Shown here piece after piece: positions 1 through 8,345 of a stretch of DNA of 64,000 bases. The stretch covers positions 310,001 through 374,000 of the forward strand of contig NZ_JAMQON010000001.1 in NCBI RefSeq assembly GCF_031624395.1, read 5' to 3'. Below the pieces are notes generated by a model. That model was not told the origin of the DNA. It saw nothing but the letters and a program-made list of their open reading frames with translations, and ran no database searches. The position numbers and the translations under genes were made by a program. The DNA is from Halomicroarcula saliterrae (lineage in GTDB: Archaea > Halobacteriota > Halobacteria > Halobacteriales > Haloarculaceae). Position 1 is the stretch's first letter. Every line of letters begins with the position of its first letter.

Positions 1-95
1 AAGTCCACGTCGAACTCCAGTTCGGCTTCCAGCATCTTGCCCTCCGTCGTCTCTTTTACCGACGTGGATAGCGAGACGTTGCTAACTTTTACCAT
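1..95 (-). CDS. Hypothetical protein, N-terminal 31 codons only
   Basis: Only the start of this leftward gene is in the window. It begins with the ATG complementary to 93-95 and reads MVKVSNVSLS, then an acidic stretch (EAELEFDVD) off the left edge. An A/T-rich box at 118-126 lies about 27 bases upstream, which supports this start and a leaderless message. The family is not recognisable from 31 residues. Confidence 0.6.
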   Translation of the reverse strand, partial: MVKVSNVSLSTSVKETTEGKMLEAELEFDVD

Positions 96-117
96 GGCAA
101 ATCATTCCGCCCCCGGA

Positions 118-126
118 TATTTATTA
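118..126 (-). promoter_or_regulatory. TATA-like box of the left-edge gene
   Basis: On the minus strand the run AATAATAAATAT is the only strongly A/T-rich segment in this GC-rich gap. It is centred about 27 bases before the ATG at 95, the normal distance for a haloarchaeal leaderless promoter. Confidence 0.5.
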
Positions 127-271
127 TTTTTCCGCTACACTTCAGGATTAAACGGCACCTGACGATTCATTGCACCCATCGTCCGCGGCCGGTGTCCGGC
201 TGACCGATACACTGGCGCGCCGGACACGGCTGTCCGATAGCCGTGGCAGCTCTGACAGACCGACCCTCCGC

Positions 272-1390
272 TCACCCGAAGTACTCGACCAGCCGCTCGG
301 CCGCGGTCTCGACCCGTGGCGTCGTCAGCGAGAATCGCAGGTCGTCGGCCCGCGCCTCGCCGAAGGCCGCGCCGGGCATCCCCGCGACCCCGGCCTCGTC
401 GACGAGCCGCTCGGCGTTCTCGAAGCTGCCCGGGAAGTCGGGAAACCGGGCCAGCACGTAGAAGCCGCCGTCGGGCCGGGTGTACGTCGCACCGGCCTCG
501 TCCAGTGCCTCACAGAAGCGCCCGATACGCTGCTGCAGTCGCTCCCGGGCGGCCTCGTAGTACGCTGTGTCAGTCCGTTCCATCGCCTGCTGTACGGCGT
601 ACTGGGCCGGGCGCGAGCCGCTGACGTTCGTCAGCATGTGCCGCGTCGTCGCCCGCTCGACGAGGTCCCCGGTCGGCCCGTCCGTGGGCGGGAAGACGGC
701 GTACCCAACGCGAAAGCCGGTGACGGCCATCGACTTCGAGAACGCGTTCGTGGCGACGACGTTGGGCGACTCGACGGCGAGGGCGGAGCTGAACCGCCCG
801 GAGTAGTCGAACTGACTGTACACCTCGTCGGAGACGAGCAGGGCATCGTTTTCCTCCGCGACGGCGACGAACGCCGCCATCGCGTCTTCACCGTACACCG
901 CGCCGGTGGGGTTGTTCGGCGAGTTGGCGACGACGACGGCCGTCTCCGAACTCGCCGCGGCCCGGACCGCAGCGGGGTCCAGCCGGCCGTCGGACTCGAC
1001 CGGGACGAAGGTGGTCTCCGCGCCGAGGAAGTTCGCCCGACCGGCGTAGTAGGGGTACACCGGGTCCGGCAGCAGTATCTCCCCGCCGTCGAACCGTTCG
1101 AGCCCGCCGGTCATCGCGAGGTGGTTGGCCTCGCCGGCCCCGTTCGTGACGACGACGCGGGCCTCGTCGACGCCGTGGCGCGCGGCGATGGCCGCCCGGA
1201 GCCCCCGGAGGCCGCGGCTGGGGGCGTACTGGAACTCGTCGGCGTCGGCCTCGGCGTACGCGCTCAGGCCGTCCCGGACCGCCTCGGGCGGGTCCCAGTC
1301 CGGGCTCCCCGACACCATCTCGACCACGTCCCGGTCGGCGCGGGCGGCGTACTGCATCACCCGGTAGAACTGCGGGGTCTCGTAGTCCAT
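272..1390 (-). CDS. Pyridoxal-phosphate-dependent aminotransferase, class I/II
   Basis: A 372-residue fold-type I aminotransferase. Visible family motifs are NSPNNPTG (about residue 150), SDEVYSQFDYSG (about 185) and NAFSKSMAVTGFRVGY, where the Lys after Ser is the expected Schiff-base lysine. The C-terminal Arg of FSLTTPR is the likely carboxylate-binding residue. The length is typical. I chose the ATG at 1390 (MDYETPQF); an open frame continues upstream to 1858 but that extension overlaps other genes and has no family character. The amino-acid substrate cannot be told from sequence; aspartate- or aromatic-type are both possible. It stands alone, leftward, with a tiny membrane gene upstream. 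Confidence 0.88.
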   Translation of the reverse strand: MDYETPQFYRVMQYAARADRDVVEMVSGSPDWDPPEAVRDGLSAYAEADADEFQYAPSRGLRGLRAAIAARHGVDEARVVVTNGAGEANHLAMTGGLERFDGGEILLPDPVYPYYAGRANFLGAETTFVPVESDGRLDPAAVRAAASSETAVVVANSPNNPTGAVYGEDAMAAFVAVAEENDALLVSDEVYSQFDYSGRFSSALAVESPNVVATNAFSKSMAVTGFRVGYAVFPPTDGPTGDLVERATTRHMLTNVSGSRPAQYAVQQAMERTDTAYYEAARERLQQRIGRFCEALDEAGATYTRPDGGFYVLARFPDFPGSFENAERLVDEAGVAGMPGAAFGEARADDLRFSLTTPRVETAAERLVEYFG

Positions 1391-1437
1391 ACGCCCTCTC
1401 GCAGCGCCGGTCCCCTCTGTCTTTCCGTCGACCGCGA

Positions 1438-1584
1438 CTACACCTGCCGGATGTACAGTACTACCATCCCGAGTACGAGCAGGAGTATCCCCCAGAAGAG
1501 GTCCGTGCCCGGAAGGAAACCGAGTATCAGCGTTACGATGCCCGATGTGAGAAGCGACCAGCCGACCGTCGTCTGGTAGGCCAT
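1438..1584 (-). CDS. Small hydrophobic membrane protein (48 aa)
   Basis: A short gene of 48 codons, MAYQTTVGWS to YIRQV-stop. It reads as two hydrophobic segments (roughly residues 8-22 and 28-43) joined by a GFLPGTD turn, so it is probably a two-helix membrane hairpin. It fits exactly between the MscS-like gene and the aminotransferase on the same strand. No family is recognised. The clean hydrophobic pattern and in-frame ATG are the only support. Confidence 0.5.
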   Translation of the reverse strand: MAYQTTVGWSLLTSGIVTLILGFLPGTDLFWGILLLVLGMVVLYIRQV

Positions 1585-1689
1585 ACGACACGTTCGCGGG
1601 CGACACAGAAATGTCTGCGGCCGGCGTCCGGAGCGGCGAGCGACGATAGCAGTTCGGCCGTCGAAAAATACCGAAGTTCGGACCGGTTC

Positions 1690-2571
1690 TCAGTCGTCCG
1701 CGACGGCGCTGGTCTCGGTCTGGTTGACGTCCAGCGAGCCGACGACCTCGGTGTGTGGGTACGGGAACCCGATGTCCGCTTCGTCGAAGCGGTCCATGAC
1801 CGATTCCGTGAGCTGGTGCTTGACGCCGCCAGCACCGGTCTCCTGTGGGTTTATCCACGCGCGAGCGTTGAAGACGATGGCGGAGTCACCGAGGGTGGTA
1901 AGGGGTGCACTCGGCGCCGGCTCGTCCAACACGCCGTCGATAGCGGCGACCTCTTCGAGGATTATCTCCCGTGCGCGGTCCACGTCGGAGCCGTAATCGA
2001 CACCGAAGTCGACCGTGACACGCCGCGTCTCGTTGGCCTGCGTGTTCTTCACGACGGCGTTTGCCAGCTCGCCGTTGGGAACCGTCAGCTGTTCGTTGTC
2101 CCACGTGTCGAGCTTCGAGACGCGCAGGTCTATCTGCCGAACGGTACCGCCGTTACCGTTCCATTCGATGTAGTCGCCGACCTCGAACGGTTTGTCCTTG
2201 AGGATGAAGATGCCGGCCACGAAGTTCTCGATGATATCGCCCGCGGCGAACGCGACGCCCAGTGCGAGCGCACCGGTGATGGTCGCGAAGGCGGCCAGAA
2301 TCGTCGGGAAGCCCGCCACGGCCGCAGCGACCGCCACGGCCCCGAACAGCGCCAAGGCGCCCGCGATGCTCTCGCCGAGTCCGACGACGGCGGGGGAGAA
2401 CTCGCGGGCGTTGAGCGCCCGTCTCGTCGCCGGAACGAGCACCGTCTTGCCGACCAGATACAGGACGACGAACGAGACCGCGAACATGCCGACAGTCAGT
2501 ACGAACGATATTATCGCCGGGATGATACCATTGGGAACACCCAGCTGCAACAATGTGGCTGTCACAATCAT
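1690..2571 (-). CDS. MscS-family mechanosensitive ion channel
   Basis: 293 residues. The N-terminal third is membrane-spanning (segments about 15-40, 62-85 and 88-115), and the last one is the Gly/Ala-rich pore helix typical of MscS (ATITGALALGVAFAAGDIIEN). A beta domain follows (FEVGDYIEWNGNGGTVRQI, then LTVPNGELANAVVKN), and the C-terminal alpha/beta domain ends near FPYPHTEV. This is the small-conductance channel architecture that relieves hypo-osmotic stress. The ATG at 2571 gives an ordinary family length. A TATA-like ATATTTAC lies about 20-25 bases upstream. Confidence 0.9.
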   Translation of the reverse strand: MIVTATLLQLGVPNGIIPAIISFVLTVGMFAVSFVVLYLVGKTVLVPATRRALNAREFSPAVVGLGESIAGALALFGAVAVAAAVAGFPTILAAFATITGALALGVAFAAGDIIENFVAGIFILKDKPFEVGDYIEWNGNGGTVRQIDLRVSKLDTWDNEQLTVPNGELANAVVKNTQANETRRVTVDFGVDYGSDVDRAREIILEEVAAIDGVLDEPAPSAPLTTLGDSAIVFNARAWINPQETGAGGVKHQLTESVMDRFDEADIGFPYPHTEVVGSLDVNQTETSAVADD

Positions 2572-2714
2572 TTCACCATCTATGGAAGTAAATATCTAAT
2601 TGTTATATTCACATCACGAGGCCAAAGAGAATTTATGCTGTCCGGGAACCGACATGGACCGGCCCACCGACCGACGGCTGAACGCTTATTCCGCGGCCCC
2701 ACGAACACCGCACC

Positions 2715-3224
2715 ATGACAGCAGACGATCGACCCGTCGAGCGGCGGGTCGGCGAGACACTGCGGGACCGGGGAGACACTGTCGCCGTCGCCGAATCCTG
2801 TACCGGCGGGCTGGTCGGCTCGCTCCTGACCGACGTGTCGGGCTCCAGCGCCTACTTCGACCGGTCGGTGGTGACCTACTCCTACGACGCTAAACAGGAC
2901 GTACTGGCCGTCTCCCGCGAGGCCCTGGACGACCACGGCGCCGTCTCCGAACCGGTCGCCATCGAGATGGCCCGCGCGGTCAGGGACACCGCCGGAACCG
3001 ACTGGGGCGTGGCGACGACCGGGGTCGCCGGGCCGACGGGCGGGAGCCCCGAGACGCCGGTCGGGACCGTCTACATCGCGGTCGCCCACGCGGCCCCGTG
3101 GGAGACCGGACAGTCCGGCTGTACCGTCAGACACTACGAGTTCGCCGGCTCACGGACCGAGGTGAAAGCGAAAATCGCCGGACAGGCCCTCGAAGACCTG
3201 TTGGACAGGACACACACTCAGTAG
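2715..3224 (+). CDS. CinA C-terminal domain protein (nicotinamide-nucleotide amidohydrolase type)
   Basis: 169 residues covering the stand-alone CinA C-terminal domain. The signature AESCTGGLVGSLLTDVSGSS lies near residues 28-47 and the ATTGVAGPTGG loop near 95-105. Family members deamidate nicotinamide mononucleotide in pyridine-nucleotide salvage (PncC type). The N-terminal molybdopterin-binding-like half of full-length CinA is absent, as in many archaea. A weak TATA-like CTTATTCC sits about 27 bases upstream. Activity is inferred from the family. Confidence 0.88.
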   Translation: MTADDRPVERRVGETLRDRGDTVAVAESCTGGLVGSLLTDVSGSSAYFDRSVVTYSYDAKQDVLAVSREALDDHGAVSEPVAIEMARAVRDTAGTDWGVATTGVAGPTGGSPETPVGTVYIAVAHAAPWETGQSGCTVRHYEFAGSRTEVKAKIAGQALEDLLDRTHTQ

Positions 3225-3261
3225 CAAGACCTTTCGGTCACGCTGTCGTCGAAGCGCTTGA

Positions 3262-3768
3262 ATGAACAAGCGCGGTCACGTTCTGAACGCGGTCCTCCTG
3301 AGTATCGGGCTCGGCTACGTCCTCGACCCGTCCGGCGACGTCTCCACGTTCGCCACCATCGCCGAGGTGTTCCTTCCGGTCGTCCTCGGCGCGCTGTTCC
3401 CCGACGTGGACACGGCCTTCGGGAAACACCGCAAGACGCTCCACAACCTGCCCGTGTTGCTCATCTTCCTGGCCCACCCGGTGTACCACGGCGGGAACCT
3501 CCAGTGGGTGTGGCTCGGCGTGGTGACCCACTACGTGCTCGACATCGTCGGCTCGAAGCGCGGCATCGCGCTGTTCTACCCGATTTCCAGCACGGAGTAT
3601 GGCTTCCCCACGGGCGTGACGACGTCGAGCGACCGCGCCGAGGCCGTCACCGTCGCGATCACCCTCTTCGAGTTGGCCGCCATCGCGGCGCTCGTCTACG
3701 TCCTGCCGACGTATCTCCCGCCGCAGGCGGCCGAAATCGTCGCGAACACGACCAACGTGGTGGTTTAG
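3262..3768 (+). CDS. DUF457/YdjM-type membrane-bound metal-dependent hydrolase
   Basis: 168 residues with four or so hydrophobic segments. It carries the family's metal-site pattern: an early His (GHVLNA), FPDVDTAFGKHRKTLHN near residues 50-68, and HPVYHGG. Relatives are annotated as membrane-bound metal-dependent hydrolases of unknown substrate. The gene follows the CinA-domain gene by 37 bases on the same strand and may be co-transcribed. Its stop codon overlaps the stop of the convergent PHP gene by four bases. Confidence 0.82.
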   Translation: MNKRGHVLNAVLLSIGLGYVLDPSGDVSTFATIAEVFLPVVLGALFPDVDTAFGKHRKTLHNLPVLLIFLAHPVYHGGNLQWVWLGVVTHYVLDIVGSKRGIALFYPISSTEYGFPTGVTTSSDRAEAVTVAITLFELAAIAALVYVLPTYLPPQAAEIVANTTNVVV

Positions 3769-4526
3769 TACACTTTCACGTCGTCGAACCGGCCGCCGTA
3801 GGCGACGTGGTCCGGATGCGTCGGCGCGGTGCCCTGCAGCATGACCCGGTCGAACTTCTCCCAGCTGTTCTCGTAGCCGAGATGGGCGAACTCGAGTCCT
3901 CTGCGCAGCGTGTGGGCCAGCCCGTCCCGGTGGTGGACCCGGCGTGTGGCCGTCTCCCGGAGCGCACTGGTAAAGGCCGCCTCGTCGGGACAGGGCTCGT
4001 CGAAGGCCACCCATGCCTCGCCGATGGTCCCCGGCAGGTGCGCGTAGGAGGAGGCGAACACCGGGAGCCCGGTCTCGGCCGCGAACCGGCGGGCTCGGCC
4101 GGTGTGGTGTGGCAGATACTTCGGGTTGTACACCTCGATGGCGTCGATAGTCTCCCGGTAGGTCCGCAGCTCGTCGAGCCCGAGACTGACCGAGAGAAAG
4201 CCCGGGTGGGGGACGAGCACCGCCGCGCCCTGCCGCCGCAGTTCGGCCATCGTCCCGTCGAGGGTCAGAAAGTCCGGAACCATCTCGTCGAGGCCGACGG
4301 CGAGGACGTGGCGGCGCCGCTGCCACGTCCCGGTAAACAGCTCCCGACCGGGATAGACGGTCAGCTCCGAATCCGAGTAGTGGTCGGCCCGCGCTCGGAT
4401 GTCGGGCAGACGCACGAAGTGTGGCGCATACACCAGCGCGTCGAGGCCACGCGCTTTCGCTCGCTGGACGACCTGCTCGTCGAGCACCTTCACGTGCAGG
4501 TCGACGGTGAACCCCTCGCTCGTCAC
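3765..4526 (-). CDS. PHP-domain metal-dependent phosphoesterase-like protein
   Basis: Recognisable as a PHP protein by FTVDLHVKVLD at the start, APHF near residue 35, VLVPHPGFLS near 130 and the late VFASSYAHLPGTIGEAW block. The first motif lacks the canonical HxH spacing (DLHVK), so one metal ligand may be missing. I chose GTG at 4526, directly before the first PHP strand. A GTG at 4583 in the same frame would add 19 residues without family character. The substrate is unknown. The gene ends tail-to-tail with the DUF457 gene. Confidence 0.75.
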   Translation of the reverse strand: MTSEGFTVDLHVKVLDEQVVQRAKARGLDALVYAPHFVRLPDIRARADHYSDSELTVYPGRELFTGTWQRRRHVLAVGLDEMVPDFLTLDGTMAELRRQGAAVLVPHPGFLSVSLGLDELRTYRETIDAIEVYNPKYLPHHTGRARRFAAETGLPVFASSYAHLPGTIGEAWVAFDEPCPDEAAFTSALRETATRRVHHRDGLAHTLRRGLEFAHLGYENSWEKFDRVMLQGTAPTHPDHVAYGGRFDDVKVY

Positions 4527-4627
4527 GCGTCCGGCTACCCCTGTCGCACCATTATGGGTTTCTATTCGCGGAAGTGTCGACACGTCGTGGCGAACGCTTT
4601 TAATGCCCGGGTGCTTGCCTCAGAGCA

Positions 4628-4918
4628 ATGCCACGCTGGGAGTGTGCCATCGAGGGCGACGACAGTCGGTTCGACCGCGTAGAGGAACTCATCGTCCACC
4701 AGTCGACCGAGCACGACCGCATCTCGTGCAAGGTATGCGGGACCGTCGTGCCCGACGGCTACTTCGCTATCAAACACGCCTTCGACGAACACTCCCGGGC
4801 CGAGTATGTCCGTGCCTACGACGCCTCCGCTGCGGAGGTCCGCCGCCGCGAGAACATCAAGGAGTCCATCGAATCGGAGGCGGACATGAACGAAGTCATC
4901 GAACGGCTTGAAGGCTAG
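4628..4918 (+). CDS. Small CxxC zinc-finger-like protein (96 aa)
   Basis: An acidic 96-residue protein with a single zinc-finger-like core: CKVCGTVVPDGYF at about residues 34-46, then KHAFDEH. The C..C..H..H arrangement suggests a C2H2-type zinc site. The C-terminal half is charged and predicted helical. A TATA-like CTTTTAATG lies about 27 bases before the ATG, fitting a leaderless gene. The function is unknown. The stop overlaps that of the convergent membrane gene. Confidence 0.7.
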   Translation: MPRWECAIEGDDSRFDRVEELIVHQSTEHDRISCKVCGTVVPDGYFAIKHAFDEHSRAEYVRAYDASAAEVRRRENIKESIESEADMNEVIERLEG

Positions 4919-5550
4919 GGCCGCGAGCGGAGATAGCCGCCGAGCCCGACGAATAGCGTCCCGGCGAGTACCGACCCGAGACGCAGGAGCGTCCCGGAGT
5001 CCGTCACCGGCGGCGTCCCCCTCCGGACGGTCATCAGGTCGTATCTGGCTATCGCCTGTCTGCGCTGTTCTATCCGACTCCGGTTCACCGAATCGCGCTC
5101 GCTCGTCGTCTCGGCCTCCGGTGGCTCGGGCCGGCGGTCGATGCGGTCGACGGGTTCGTCGGCCGGCGGCAGGCTGGCGTTCTCGGGGCGCTCGATGACG
5201 ATGCTCGTAAGCCGACGGCGTTGCTCGTACTCCTCCGAGCTCGTGACCTCGCCGAAGTCCTCGGCGCCCGTGTACGGGAACTCCGGTGCGCCCTGCCCGT
5301 CCGGCACCGTGTACTCGTCCTCGGAGCGGAGCGCGGCGACGTATATCTCCTTGCCTCGTTCGGAGAGGTTCTCGTAGGCGACGACAGTGTACCCCTGCGC
5401 TTCGAGCTCCGAGCCGTTCATCGTCGCACCGTCGTCGGTCTGGTGATAGAGCACCTGTTGTACGGGGACCAGTGCCGGTACGAGCAGTGCGGCGACGCCC
5501 AGTACGAGCAACACTGCGCCCGCCGTGTCCGCGACATCTCGCCCCATCAC
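4915..5550 (-). CDS. Hypothetical membrane protein of the ABC operon
   Basis: 211 residues. One hydrophobic segment near the N-terminus (about 10-30) and another near the C-terminus (about 183-203) flank a long hydrophilic, mainly acidic region. The topology suggests a two-pass protein with its middle outside the membrane. It starts four bases inside the preceding permease gene (ATGA-type overlap), so it is almost certainly the third gene of the ATPase-permease operon and may be an accessory subunit. No known domain is recognised. Confidence 0.72.
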   Translation of the reverse strand: MMGRDVADTAGAVLLVLGVAALLVPALVPVQQVLYHQTDDGATMNGSELEAQGYTVVAYENLSERGKEIYVAALRSEDEYTVPDGQGAPEFPYTGAEDFGEVTSSEEYEQRRRLTSIVIERPENASLPPADEPVDRIDRRPEPPEAETTSERDSVNRSRIEQRRQAIARYDLMTVRRGTPPVTDSGTLLRLGSVLAGTLFVGLGGYLRSRP

Positions 5551-6395
5551 AGATCAGCTCCGTCGAACCGCAGGTAGCCGATAGCGAGCGGCACACCAAG
5601 CCAGACGGCGAAGACGAGCAGCGATATCTCGTCACCGAGATAGCCCGGCAGCGCGTACTCCTCCGTGGGGCGCTGGAGTACCTGTCGCTCCATCCCGCTC
5701 GGCACGGCGAGGTTCATCGCCTTCCGGTAGGCGATGAGCGGACTGGTGTACAGCACGGCGTTGTACAGGTCGAAGTTCGGCTCGAAGCCCAGCATCCTCT
5801 GGTGGACGAACCGGATCAGCAGCGCGACGTTGACGCCCGGGATGACGTACAGCAGGACGAGCATGAAGTACGACCCGACGGCGGCGGCGATGGCCCGACT
5901 TCGCTCGGCGACCATCGCCGACAGTGCCACCGCGATACCGACGAAGACGGCGGCGTAGACGAGCGTCACGGCGAAGATTCCAGCGAGCGCGCCCAGCGGG
6001 AGGACGCCGTTTCGCGCGACCGCCATCGCCGTCGCGGTCGCGAACATGAAGCTCACGCCCGCACCGACGATGGTCAGCCGGCTCACCAGCTTCCCGAGGA
6101 ACACGTCCCGGCGGCTGTTTGGCAGCCCGAGCAGGAACTTCACTCCGCCGCTCTCGCGCTCGCCCGCGATGGACATGTAGCTCGCGACGAGCGCGACGAT
6201 GGGGACGAGGAGCGCGAGGACACCGCCCATGGTGCGAAACAGCTGCTGGACTGTCTCGGTGGGCGACATGCGGTAGCCGCTGAACCCGAAGGCGATAAAC
6301 GCCGTCAGCAACCCCAGCAGCGTCGCGACGGCCCACAGCGCTCGCGACCGCCGCGCCGCGGTGAAGTCCTTCCGGGTGACGTCGACGAGACTCAC
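5547..6395 (-). CDS. ABC-2 type transporter permease
   Basis: 282 residues with about six hydrophobic helices. The start, VTRKDFTAARRSRALW, is the usual cytoplasmic opening of NosY/Nat-type ABC-2 permeases. GERESGGVKFLLGLPNSRRDVFLGK near residues 75-98 is the characteristic cytoplasmic loop between helices 2 and 3. It overlaps the upstream ATPase gene by four bases, so the two are translated together. The substrate is unknown; relatives export small molecules, peptides or lipids. Confidence 0.88.
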   Translation of the reverse strand: MSLVDVTRKDFTAARRSRALWAVATLLGLLTAFIAFGFSGYRMSPTETVQQLFRTMGGVLALLVPIVALVASYMSIAGERESGGVKFLLGLPNSRRDVFLGKLVSRLTIVGAGVSFMFATATAMAVARNGVLPLGALAGIFAVTLVYAAVFVGIAVALSAMVAERSRAIAAAVGSYFMLVLLYVIPGVNVALLIRFVHQRMLGFEPNFDLYNAVLYTSPLIAYRKAMNLAVPSGMERQVLQRPTEEYALPGYLGDEISLLVFAVWLGVPLAIGYLRFDGADL

Positions 6396-7327
6396 TGCGG
6401 GACCTCCGCCGCGGTGTCGGCGCCGTCGCGACCGCCACCGGTCAGGTCGTTGAACAGCGACTCCAGCGACACCGTCTCCGACCGGATGTCCTCGACGGTC
6501 GCGCGCTCGGCGACGTAGGTGACCACGTCGACCTTCGCGGCGGGGTCGGTGCAGTCGACGACGAGCGTCCGGTCGTCGACGCTGGTCCCCGCGACACCGG
6601 CGAGCGCGTCGATCCCGAGCCCTGTCGGCGGCGACGCGCAGTCGAGGTGCAGGGTCGCGTGCCCGCCCGTGCTCTCGCGGAGGCCCTCGATACTGTCGAC
6701 CGCGACCAGTTCGCCCTCGTTCATCACGCCGACGCGGTCGCTGACCGCTTCGACCTCCGAGAGGATGTGGCTGGAGAAGAAGACCGTCGTCCCGCCGGCC
6801 GCCCGCTCGCGGACCACGTCACGCAACTGCTGGATGCCGTTGGGATCCAGCCCCGTGGAGGGTTCGTCCAGAATCAGCAGGTCGGGGTCGTCCACCAGCG
6901 CGATGGCGAAGGCCAGGCGCTGTTGCATCCCCTTCGAGTAGTCGCCGGCCAGTCGGTCGGCGTCATCGGCCAGCCCCACGAGGTCGAGCAGCTCGTCCGC
7001 GTCGTCGTCTGCGCGTTTCGTCCGAATCGCCCACGACAGATACTCCCGGCCCGTCAGCGGGTCGTCGAAGCCGTACCCCTCCGGGAGGACGCCGACCCGC
7101 TGGCGTATCGCTTCCGGATTCGTCTGTGCGTCCCGCCCGAGCACCTCGACGCTGCCCTCGGTGGGCCGGATGAAATCGAGCAGGAGGTTGATGGTCGTCG
7201 ACTTCCCGGCGCCGTTGGGCCCCAGAAACCCGAAGACCTCCCCCTCCTCGATGGTGAGGTCCAAGTCGTCGACGGCGACGACGTCGCCGAAGCGCTTCGT
7301 CAACCCGTTCGTTCGGATAGCTACCAT
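6392..7327 (-). CDS. ABC transporter ATP-binding protein
   Basis: 311 residues. It has Walker A GPNGAGKST (about residue 38), a Q-loop region, the signature YSKGMQQR (about 130) in place of LSGGQ, Walker B DLLILDEP and the switch His in FFSSHIL. The C-terminal 90 residues match the DrrA/NatA-type extension. It is the first gene of a three-gene leftward operon with the permease and a membrane protein. A TATA box at 7358-7364 is the likely promoter. Confidence 0.92.
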   Translation of the reverse strand: MVAIRTNGLTKRFGDVVAVDDLDLTIEEGEVFGFLGPNGAGKSTTINLLLDFIRPTEGSVEVLGRDAQTNPEAIRQRVGVLPEGYGFDDPLTGREYLSWAIRTKRADDDADELLDLVGLADDADRLAGDYSKGMQQRLAFAIALVDDPDLLILDEPSTGLDPNGIQQLRDVVRERAAGGTTVFFSSHILSEVEAVSDRVGVMNEGELVAVDSIEGLRESTGGHATLHLDCASPPTGLGIDALAGVAGTSVDDRTLVVDCTDPAAKVDVVTYVAERATVEDIRSETVSLESLFNDLTGGGRDGADTAAEVPQ

Positions 7328-7357
7328 CTTGTAACCGAGCTATCACCAGCTCGTGTT

Positions 7358-7364
7358 GTATATC
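7358..7364 (-). promoter_or_regulatory. TATA box of the ABC operon
   Basis: GATATAC on the minus strand, about 31-37 bases before the ATPase ATG at 7327. It is the only A/T-rich cluster close to the start. Confidence 0.45.
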
Positions 7365-7610
7365 TTCTGAAGGCTTCAACTGTCTTTTGACCCACGGCTC
7401 GGGGTTCTATCGCATAGTGAGAGACAGTACAGCTGCCAGTACACGTTACATATCCGAAAACGAATACGTGGCCATGCTGTGTGGACCGGGGCAGGCGCGC
7501 GAGTGACACTCGACAAAATCGAGTGGGGGACGCTCGTCGCACCCGACGTGTAGCCCGCTCGGTGCCCGTTCTCACGGGTCGCTTCGCACCCCTTCGACCG
7601 TAACGAGGAA

Positions 7611-7625
7611 CTACCGCTCCTCGCT
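7611..7625 (-). repeat. Short third copy of the spt5 3' terminus
   Basis: CTACCGCTCCTCGCT at 7611 is identical to the first 15 bases from the spt5 stop codon at 7904, and recurs at 7664 with one change. Three tandemly arranged copies of the same gene end suggest repeated local duplication or slippage. Confidence 0.55.
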
Positions 7626-7663
7626 ACGTTCTCGCGGCTCCGCCGCTCGAACTGTCCGGGGAG

Positions 7664-7757
7664 CTACCGCTCCTCGCGATCCAGCACGCGAATCCGGTCG
7701 CCCCGAACCGTCACGGGAATCGCGACCGTCGTTTCGTACAGCTCGACGGTCACCTAG
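7664..7757 (-). pseudogene. Truncated, degenerate copy of the 3' end of spt5
   Basis: About 94 bases align without gaps to 7904-7997, the last 31 codons of spt5, with about seven substitutions. One change turns a CAG codon (Gln) into TAG in frame, so the copy cannot encode the same tail. No spt5 sequence lies upstream of it. It is therefore a partial duplication placed just downstream of the intact gene and free to decay. Read on the minus strand it still ends with the gene's own stop codon. Confidence 0.7.
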
Positions 7758-7847
7758 TCCTCACGCCTCCACCTTTTTCTGCCTCGGGCGTCCTCGTTCG
7801 CTTCGCTCACTGCGGGCACCCTCGTGGAAAAACGTGGGCGAAAAACG

Positions 7848-7872
7848 CGACCACTCGCTCCGCTCGTGGTCG
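7848..7872. repeat. Inverted repeat, 7-base arms
   Basis: CGACCAC at 7848-7854 pairs perfectly with GTGGTCG at 7866-7872 around an 11-base loop. It sits between the spt5 end and its decayed duplicate and could form a hairpin in either transcript. Confidence 0.5.
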
Positions 7873-7876
7873 TGAA

Positions 7877-7895
7877 CCGGCGGCGAAGCCGCCGG
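7877..7895 (-). terminator. Perfect 8-bp GC hairpin just past spt5
   Basis: CCGGCGGC (7877-7884) and GCCGCCGG (7888-7895) form an 8-bp stem with a GAA loop, beginning 8 bases after the spt5 stop. Haloarchaeal terminators are mainly T-tracts, and there is none here, so a role in 3'-end processing or RNA stability is equally possible. Confidence 0.35.
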
Positions 7896-7903
7896 ATGCT
7901 CGA

Positions 7904-8341
7904 CTACCGCTCCTCGCTATCCAGCACGCGAATCTGGTCGCCCCGAACCGTCACGGGAATCGGGACCGTCGCCTCGTACAGTTCGACGGTCACCTGGTCC
8001 TTGCCCTCGTCGATGCGCTGGACCTGGGCCTTCTCGCCCTTGAACGGGCCGGCGATGAGCTCGACGATGTCGCCCTCGGCGATACCCTCGACGTCGGGTT
8101 TCGGCGAGAGGAAGTGCTCGACCTCGGCCATCGAGGACTCGCCCTGCACCACGCCGTTGGCGTGGGGAATCTCGTCGAGGATGCGGTCGAAGACGGCGTG
8201 GTCGTCGGCCTCGACCATCACGTAGCTGGTCAGCGAATCGGGGGCCAGCGCCGCGTGGATGTCCGGCTCCTCCCGGTTGATTATCATGTCGGCGACGGTG
8301 CGTTCCTGGCTCGCCGTGGTTTTGACTGCGTAGATTCCCAT
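7904..8341 (-). CDS. spt5: Transcription elongation factor Spt5 (NusG homologue)
   Basis: 145 residues with the archaeal Spt5 layout: an NGN domain (about 1-85, starting [18 protein letters not shown]) and a KOW domain (about 88-140, [21 protein letters not shown]). Spt5 binds the RNA polymerase clamp with Spt4 and promotes processivity. It lies five bases after secE in the same direction, the order conserved across Euryarchaeota, and shares the secE promoter. The ATG at 8341 gives the standard NGN beginning. Confidence 0.95.
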   Translation of the reverse strand: MGIYAVKTTASQERTVADMIINREEPDIHAALAPDSLTSYVMVEADDHAVFDRILDEIPHANGVVQGESSMAEVEHFLSPKPDVEGIAEGDIVELIAGPFKGEKAQVQRIDEGKDQVTVELYEATVPIPVTVRGDQIRVLDSEER

Positions 8342-8345
8342 GGGG

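Larger units (their letters stand above)
7328..7903. other. Gene-free stretch of 576 bases with decayed spt5 duplication and hairpins
   Basis: No convincing coding region. The left part is the promoter of the ABC operon. The right part holds two fragments that repeat the 3' end of spt5 (7611-7625 and 7664-7757), separated by GC-rich sequence, and two perfect inverted repeats just beyond the spt5 stop. Open frames here on both strands are arginine- or serine-rich shadows. Confidence 0.7.

Noticed and set aside
170-1579. A 469-codon open frame opposite the aminotransferase
   Set aside because: It is Arg/Val/Pro-rich antisense shadow of a clear PLP enzyme.
7321-7575. An 84-codon ORF in the gap before the ABC operon
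   Set aside because: It covers the promoter TATA box of the ATPase gene and is Arg/Thr-rich without family features.
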